Origin: Paragordius varius
Taxonomy: Eukaryota; Nematomorpha
Direction of reading: 5' to 3'
DNA length: 64,000 nucleotides
Assembly (NCBI GenBank): GCA_964247055.1
Contig: OZ176054.1
Span: forward strand, 10,540,001 to 10,604,000
Positions 58,504-64,000 of the stretch are shown here, in pieces. The notes under the pieces are model-generated. The model had not been told where the DNA came from, did no database searches, and worked only from the letters and a program-made list of their open reading frames with translations. Position 1 is the stretch's first letter, and each line of letters starts with the position of its first letter. Both the position numbers and the translations under genes were made by a program.

Positions 58504-59741
58504 TGTGTAAAAAAACTTGGTCAAAATCGAAATCTAAATCATTGTATAATTTATATAAATATCTATTGGAAGCGTAAGTGTATAACTTTGTTATTAAGTA
58601 ATTAATATGAAGTTCACCAAAAACATTGACTTCTTGAAGATTCTTGCATAGAGATTTGTAAAGTTATAGAGGATAAATGTTAGTTTTCGGATGAGAAAAA
58701 ACAATTTTTAGTTCAACAATTTGAATAAAGTTAGAATTCAGTAAACATATATTGCAAATTTCATGATTAACACATAATATTATTGGTTTAATTAGTAGAG
58801 TAGTTTTGTGAGCTAAAATGTGAAATCATAAACAATATTAATTGGTTTTTGCATTCAATTGATTAATAATTCCATTCTTAAGGGTGTTGTTAAAGTTGTT
58901 AGTTTTTTTCAACAATCAACAAAAGTTATCCTAAAAAGGAATATATATAAAAGTTAGTAACATACACGTATAAATCATTATCTTTGAATTGCCTTTAAAT
59001 TCTTAAATCTTATTTAAAAAAATTTATTCAGAAAAAAAGCTATTTAAAGTAAAAATTTTTTTGAAAAATATTGCAAAAATTATAAACTTTCGAGAGTTAG
59101 TACAAGACTAAAGAAAACACTAGTGTTATTGTTTATAGGGGTGACCTCTTTGCGAAACAACTTTACGAGTTTTACCAATGGCACCTAATATACAATTCAA
59201 ATATATTAAGATAATATAGATTGTAAAAATTTATTTAAATTCTAATTTGCTAATTTAGTATCTATGTTAATACTGAATATAAATATAAAATAAATTTTCT
59301 AACGAGATACTTAAATTAATAAATATTATTTTTTAGTATTGATAAAAAAGGACAAGTTAAATTTGATTAGATAAATGTATCACAGATAAAATTGGAGTAT
59401 TAATTTATAAATTAACAGAGATTTCATATTTTAACCCTGAGTATTGTAAGATATTGAGTATATGAATTTTTTTGTTTTGGAGAACTTTGGATAATATATT
59501 TTGCAGATGGTTTATAAATAAAATATTTTATCGATTTTTTGTCTATCAAAATATAGTGGGTGGTATGAATAAAAGAATAAATGCAAAAATGTGGATATTT
59601 GTTAAAAGCATAGATAGAATTTAATACTAGAGCTAAATCTTTAATATAAATATTTGACTACTTTATTGCAAAAAAAATAAATTTAACTCCTTAACGCGGG
59701 TTCGTTAGTTACAAAAATATTATTAAAAGAATGAAAAACCG
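57841..59741. other. Intergenic, nothing recognised
   Basis: AT-rich sequence with a (TA)n tract at about 58479-58503. No exon was found that would extend the gene ending at 59808, whose stop codon is in frame. Confidence 0.45.
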
Positions 59742-59742
59742 A

Positions 59743-59770
<28 letters not shown>
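59742..59770. repeat. (TA)n microsatellite just 3' of the Asn-rich gene
   Basis: Lies 38-66 nt after the stop codon of the minus-strand gene, probably inside its 3' untranslated region. Confidence 0.85.
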
Positions 59771-59773
<3 letters not shown>

Positions 59774-59807
59774 GAACATTTTTTTTGAAATATTAATTTG
59801 TTAAGCC

Positions 59808-62800
59808 TTAACGGACAAACGCACCAAAATTAGATGCGGTTAAAAAGGCGGCTCCTCCATCATATTCCAAAAACGAAGCTGTACCACCCTGCAAAGAGCT
59901 CGGGGGTGTATCGATTATGTAAAAGGCTCCTGTAGTGGCATCTAAAGCCCCTGTAAGAGCTGGAAATGGGGCTAAATATAACGTATGTTTGCAGTAAAAA
60001 ATTTAAAAATTTACGAATTAAATTTAAATTATATAGGAAAAGAGTTGCATAATCATATTTTTGGACATATATATATCAGTGGTTGGCAACCTAGGGTTCG
60101 CGAGCTAAACTTAGTTCGCCGTGTGTTTTAATATGGCTCGCAAAGCATTTATAAAAATTAAAAAAAATAAAGTTTAACGGTAAGCGTGCCGAAACGCGGT
60201 CTGCAAATAATGGCATTTTCAGAAAATTTACATTTATTCATTTCACCAGATACTCTTATATATTAATATGTTTGCATATAAACATGCTCAAATCAAGTAT
60301 GTTTCACTATGATAGATCTAAATTTTTGATTTATTGGCATAATTATTTTGTTGAGAGTATCAGTATCGAAAGCACAACCAGATTTAAATGTTTTATATTA
60401 GAATATTCAAGAACAGATAGCACATTGAATTTTCAATAAATAAATTATTATAGTCATGAAAAAATAATTTGTATGCGCTATTTGAAAATATTTTATAAAA
60501 AATTAGCAATTGGATTTACATATCTTCGTATTTTTATAAAACTATGGTAATGTGTCACCGGCTATGAATGTAATCACAAGCATCATTGTGACCGCTACCA
60601 TATTGATTGGTTGATTTTGTTTCGTGTTAAAAAAGACAAAAACATTAAAATCTTTTCAGTCGTTATTAGTATAGTGGAATTTAAATTACTAGTTATATAT
60701 CATGGTCAGTCGACAAATATTACAAAAGCAAATTGTAATAGCTTGAGAAAACAAAACATAACCAACTTGGATTTAACATGGTTAACACATAAAATTTGCA
60801 AATTTATAAAATTCAATTCAACATAAGATTCATCATTGATTTGCATATATTATATCATTTAATGAATATCCGAATGAGTTTTAATGATCGGTCCTTTTTA
60901 ATAAATGTTCACAGGCACAATTTTTCATACATATATTACACACAAACTAGTCACATTCGTCCGTTCAAATTTAAAAAGCTTTAAGAAAAACGATTGATAT
61001 AAAATTCAAATTTTTCCCTTACATATAATTCCAGTGGGTATGTAAGATGCCCCCGGATTAGCCGCTAAAATTGGAGTTGCAATAGAGCTCATTATTTGAT
61101 TCTGATTAAAATGGACAAATCCATTATTATTGATGTTATTATTACTATAATTTATCATGTTATAAGGATTATTGCTAGTATTTTGATATAATAATGGAGG
61201 AGAGATGCATTGTTGATTAGAAGAGATGATATTGTGATGATTAACATTAGACTGTAAGAATATCAAAAATCATGAAATGTAGACAAAATTTATTCAAGGT
61301 AAAGCATTGATTTATGTAAAATTAACCTGGTATAATAAAAAATTTGTGCAGACTAAACATAAGAGTAAAAGGCAACCTCTCAATCATATTAAATTACAAC
61401 TTATCGTTTGAAATTATATAAATTTAATTAAATGGTAAACTCATTTACAAAATCATCCATAAGCAAGGTTTAAAACTATGTCTTTATTTAAGAAAATCAA
61501 GGACCAAAAAATAAGTTTATCTTGATTTATAAATGTAATTTAAAATTTGTTATTACATTTTGTGTAGCAGATGTTCCATTGTGGGTGTTCCCATTATAAG
61601 GCACAATCATTTTTGTAAGTCCATTTTGATTAATATTATTATTATTGGTATTTTGGATTTTTATGGGCGTAGAAGCCCCACTCAAAATAGTGGAATTTGA
61701 TGTGATTGATGCGTTATCAGGATCGGCATTTTCATGGGACGTAAGATCAGTCATAAAACTTGCATTTCTATACGATTTGGAAAAATGATACATTCATAAA
61801 AATTATTAGTTTCTATAAGCAATTGTGTTGATGTTAAAATTTTATTTAAAGTATTTGTCGATATCGGGTAAAATTTAAGATTGTAATTTGAAATTACCTA
61901 TATATTGTACTTTTGAAAATAGAATATACCCAATTTTAAATTTTATTACCGTAATCATATGAATTTATACAAACATAATATTGTTTCTATAAGGAATTGG
62001 TTTTTATTATTAAGTCTTCTGTAATATTTTAACACTGTTTTAAACCATTTAAACGGTGCTGTAAATTACTTTTCAATATAACTAAATGACATTCTTTCCA
62101 TATCAAACTATATCTTTTGAAAATAATACTTTGAATAACTGTGAGATTCACTGTTGGATTTATCAAAGGTGTTGTTGTTTTTGCTGTTTGGACCTTCAGA
62201 GTCATCAAAATTAGAAACATTTTCAAAATCTGGTGCCGAACAAAATGAAGTTCGCTTTTTTCTAGATTGTTGTTGCGGAACATATTTCGAATTTTGTTGT
62301 TCATTGAGCAACTGAACATATTACAATAAAAATTAATATATAAAGACATAAAAAACATCAAAAATATCAGATACTTTTTCATACCATAACTTTTTTCAGA
62401 TATTAATAACTGAGAATATTACCAATTTAATATATATTCCTTATTTTGCCACCCAAAAAAGTTATTGTACGGGTTCAAAAAAAATTGTTCTTGCGTATGA
62501 AAAAAAAAGTTTTTCTTTATATAAAACAATTTCAATTGTTACTGTATTATGATTGATATTGGTCAAATTAGAATTTTGTTGGTGGTATTGTTGTTGTTGA
62601 TTGTAAGGAATAAAATTAATATGTTGCGGATGATTTTGATTTATATTAGTATTAGGCATCAAGGGTGCACCGCCCCCTGAACAAACCCCGTTCGAGGGAA
62701 TTAATACTGTAGCAGCGGAAGGTAAATTATTGTTGTTACGTAAATGTTGCGCGTTTCCATTCATTTGACACTATGTTTATATACAGAAAAATATTTTATG

Positions 62801-63523
62801 TCCAAAAACTACTCTACATTATTAAATTTGGCTTTTATAAATGGCAAAATATGAAATAGAGATATATAAAAACATTATTTATTTATATTACATATATTTT
62901 TTATATTTTTTTAAAAAAGAAATTTTTTATATAATCAAAATAATACTGAAAAAATAATAAACTTTGCCATAAAAATATATTTAATTTTAATGGTGAGCTG
63001 TATTAGACCGAAATTTCCTAATTTATTTTTAGGGTCAATTTGAATTGTTTAAGGGAAGATTTGAACTGTTTAAGGGTAAATTTGAATCTTTCGAGGGTTA
63101 ATTTGAACTGTTGGTGGGGGAATTTGAATTGTAAATGGTATATATAGATTTGTTGTTGGAAATTATTTTAAACCGATTTTTAAAATTGGCTTTTTTTATC
63201 GCATTTAAGGTGATTTTTTGCTTATTATTCTAAACTTTGGGAGATTTGCCTCGTTTAAAAGTATTCTTGTAATTGATTAAAAACAAACCGTGTAAAGAAA
63301 AAAACCCATTTTTCTCAATGTTTTACTATAAATAATGATACTATGTTGCGCTTAAAATGAGTTAAGTTACAATAATTTATCGTTAATTATTAAGTACATG
63401 AGGTGGCCCGTGATTTGCTATTATGTAACCGGTAGCCGTTGGTGGAGTGCTTACAGCAGAATACCCATTATTTTGAGCAGCAAACAGTGGAATGCACGGT
63501 GGGGATGAAGAGTGCCCCATCAT
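59808..63523 (-). CDS. Asn-rich protein of unknown function, at least six exons
   Basis: Exons: 63523-63398, 62770-62543, 62311-62130, 61767-61557, 61251-61023, 59971-59808. All are GT/AG and every junction keeps the frame, giving 379 aa from ATG 63523 to TAA. An in-frame stop lies two codons before this ATG, but an AG just upstream could also be an acceptor, so an earlier exon beyond the window is possible. The protein is rich in Asn, Ser, Pro and Gln. It has a basic patch SRKKRTSF (possible nuclear localisation signal) in exon 3. The C-terminal exon is compositionally different: TGALDATTGAFYIIDTPP, then SFLEYDGGAAFLTASNF, ending GAFVR. The low-complexity style suggests a transcription or RNA regulator, with the folded domain perhaps in an upstream exon outside the window. 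I do not recognise the family. Confidence 0.7.
60077..60220 (+). mobile_element. Two adjacent hAT-type termini in an intron
   Basis: CAGTGGTTGGCAACCTAGGG then TTCGCGAGC starts at 60077. At about 60184, AGCGTGCCGAAACGCGGTCT resembles the start at 57781. These look like ends of two different hAT elements, one inserted beside or into the other. They lie in the last intron of the Asn-rich gene. Confidence 0.5.
63031..63140 (-). repeat. Family D element end with five subterminal repeats
   Basis: Five variants of GGGTCAATTTGAATTGTTTA in tandem lead to the terminal GAATTGTAAATGGTAT. It lies in the first intron of the Asn-rich gene. The opposite end was not found. Confidence 0.7.
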
Positions 63524-63531
63524 TCTTTATC

Positions 63532-63534
<3 letters not shown>

Positions 63535-63576
<42 letters not shown>
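63535..63576. repeat. (TA)n microsatellite directly upstream of the first recognised exon of the Asn-rich gene
   Basis: About 21 TA units ending 12 nt before ATG 63523 on the coding strand. It is either 5' untranslated sequence or the 3' end of an intron. Confidence 0.9.
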
Positions 63577-63579
<3 letters not shown>

Positions 63580-64000
63580 AATTAATAATTAATATCGTGT
63601 TAAAAAAATCAGGTCAAAAAAATTGATCCTAAATATGTGTTTGTATTTCCTCAAAGTTAGCCAACAATTTTTATAGACCCAAGCTCAATTTACCCATATT
63701 AAAATTATTAATATTATTAGAAAAGATCAAGCCTAAGCATGAATTCGTTCACAAACATGGGGAATGGGATCAGAATCAAGTGAATAACAATATCTTAAAA
63801 AATTTGGATTTAATTCTCCAAATTACGGTAAGAATAGAGCTAAATTAACATTGGCAAACCATAGCTCTCGAATAAAAAAGAATGTTTTTAGGACAGATTG
63901 AATAATTAAGTTTACGACAATCAAAAAGCAGGGAACCAGAACCAACGTGTAATTTTATTACAACCGCTAGAAATCAGCGGTTCGACAAGCCTTGATAGAA
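63577..64000. other. Right edge, nothing recognised
   Basis: No exon was found. A small hairpin (CCGCT-AGAAATC-AGCGG) near 63964-63980 is followed by GGTTCGACA, but no tRNA can be folded from it. Confidence 0.4.

Noticed and set aside
63950-64000. tRNA gene at the right edge
   Set aside because: There is a B-box-like GGTTCGACA and a hairpin, but no acceptor stem or D-arm can be built.

Overview
This is an AT-rich (roughly three quarters A+T by eye) nuclear window from an animal. The assignment rests on spliced genes for animal proteins: a TENT5/FAM46 poly(A) polymerase, SLC18B1 (vesicular polyamine transporter family), RBBP4/7 (histone-binding WD40 protein) and FOXO. The most diagnostic trait is intron size. 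Eight introns of only 23-31 nt were placed by exact reading-frame continuity, beside introns of up to about 4.6 kb. Introns this short are known in dicyemid mesozoans, and about one gene per 10-13 kb would fit a dicyemid-like genome. That identification is inference only; other fast-evolving, AT-rich invertebrates are possible.

Layout, left to right: (1) 1-695, minus strand, the 5' part of an unidentified gene that runs off the left edge and has three mini-introns. (2) 3068-5992, plus strand, single-exon TENT5 with a long disordered C-terminal tail. (3) 5993-12130, repeat-rich intergenic DNA. (4) 12131-21665, minus strand, SLC18B1 in ten exons, fully in frame (773 aa), with introns full of small DNA elements and a rearranged LINE piece. 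(5) 21666-29136, a transposon-dense intergenic block with a decayed hAT element bounded by an 8-bp target duplication, other hAT ends, a foldback and duplicated segments. (6) 29137-36523, minus strand, RBBP4/7 in thirteen exons, fully in frame (487 aa), with an added Asn/Thr-rich tail. (7) 36524-44887, intergenic. (8) 44888-55835, plus strand, FOXO in six exons (1,703 aa). The forkhead domain is split by the 4.6-kb first intron, and three AKT-type sites are recognisable. (9) 55836-59807, intergenic with a dispersed repeat and a hAT end. (10) 59808-63523, minus strand, an Asn-rich gene of at least six exons that I do not recognise. (11) 63577-64000, nothing recognised.

The genes are not an operon or a pathway cluster. 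FOXO (insulin/AKT-controlled transcription), RBBP4 (chromatin complexes), TENT5 (mRNA poly(A) extension) and SLC18B1 (vesicular transport) are independent housekeeping or signalling genes. What unites the window is architecture: proteins expanded by Asn-rich low complexity, mini-introns concentrated at gene 5' ends, and larger introns packed with families of short terminal-inverted-repeat elements. Some of these elements lie within 10-25 nt of splice acceptors. Long (TA)n tracts recur next to exons. All exon boundaries are my own reading from GT/AG sites and frame; no transcript data were available.
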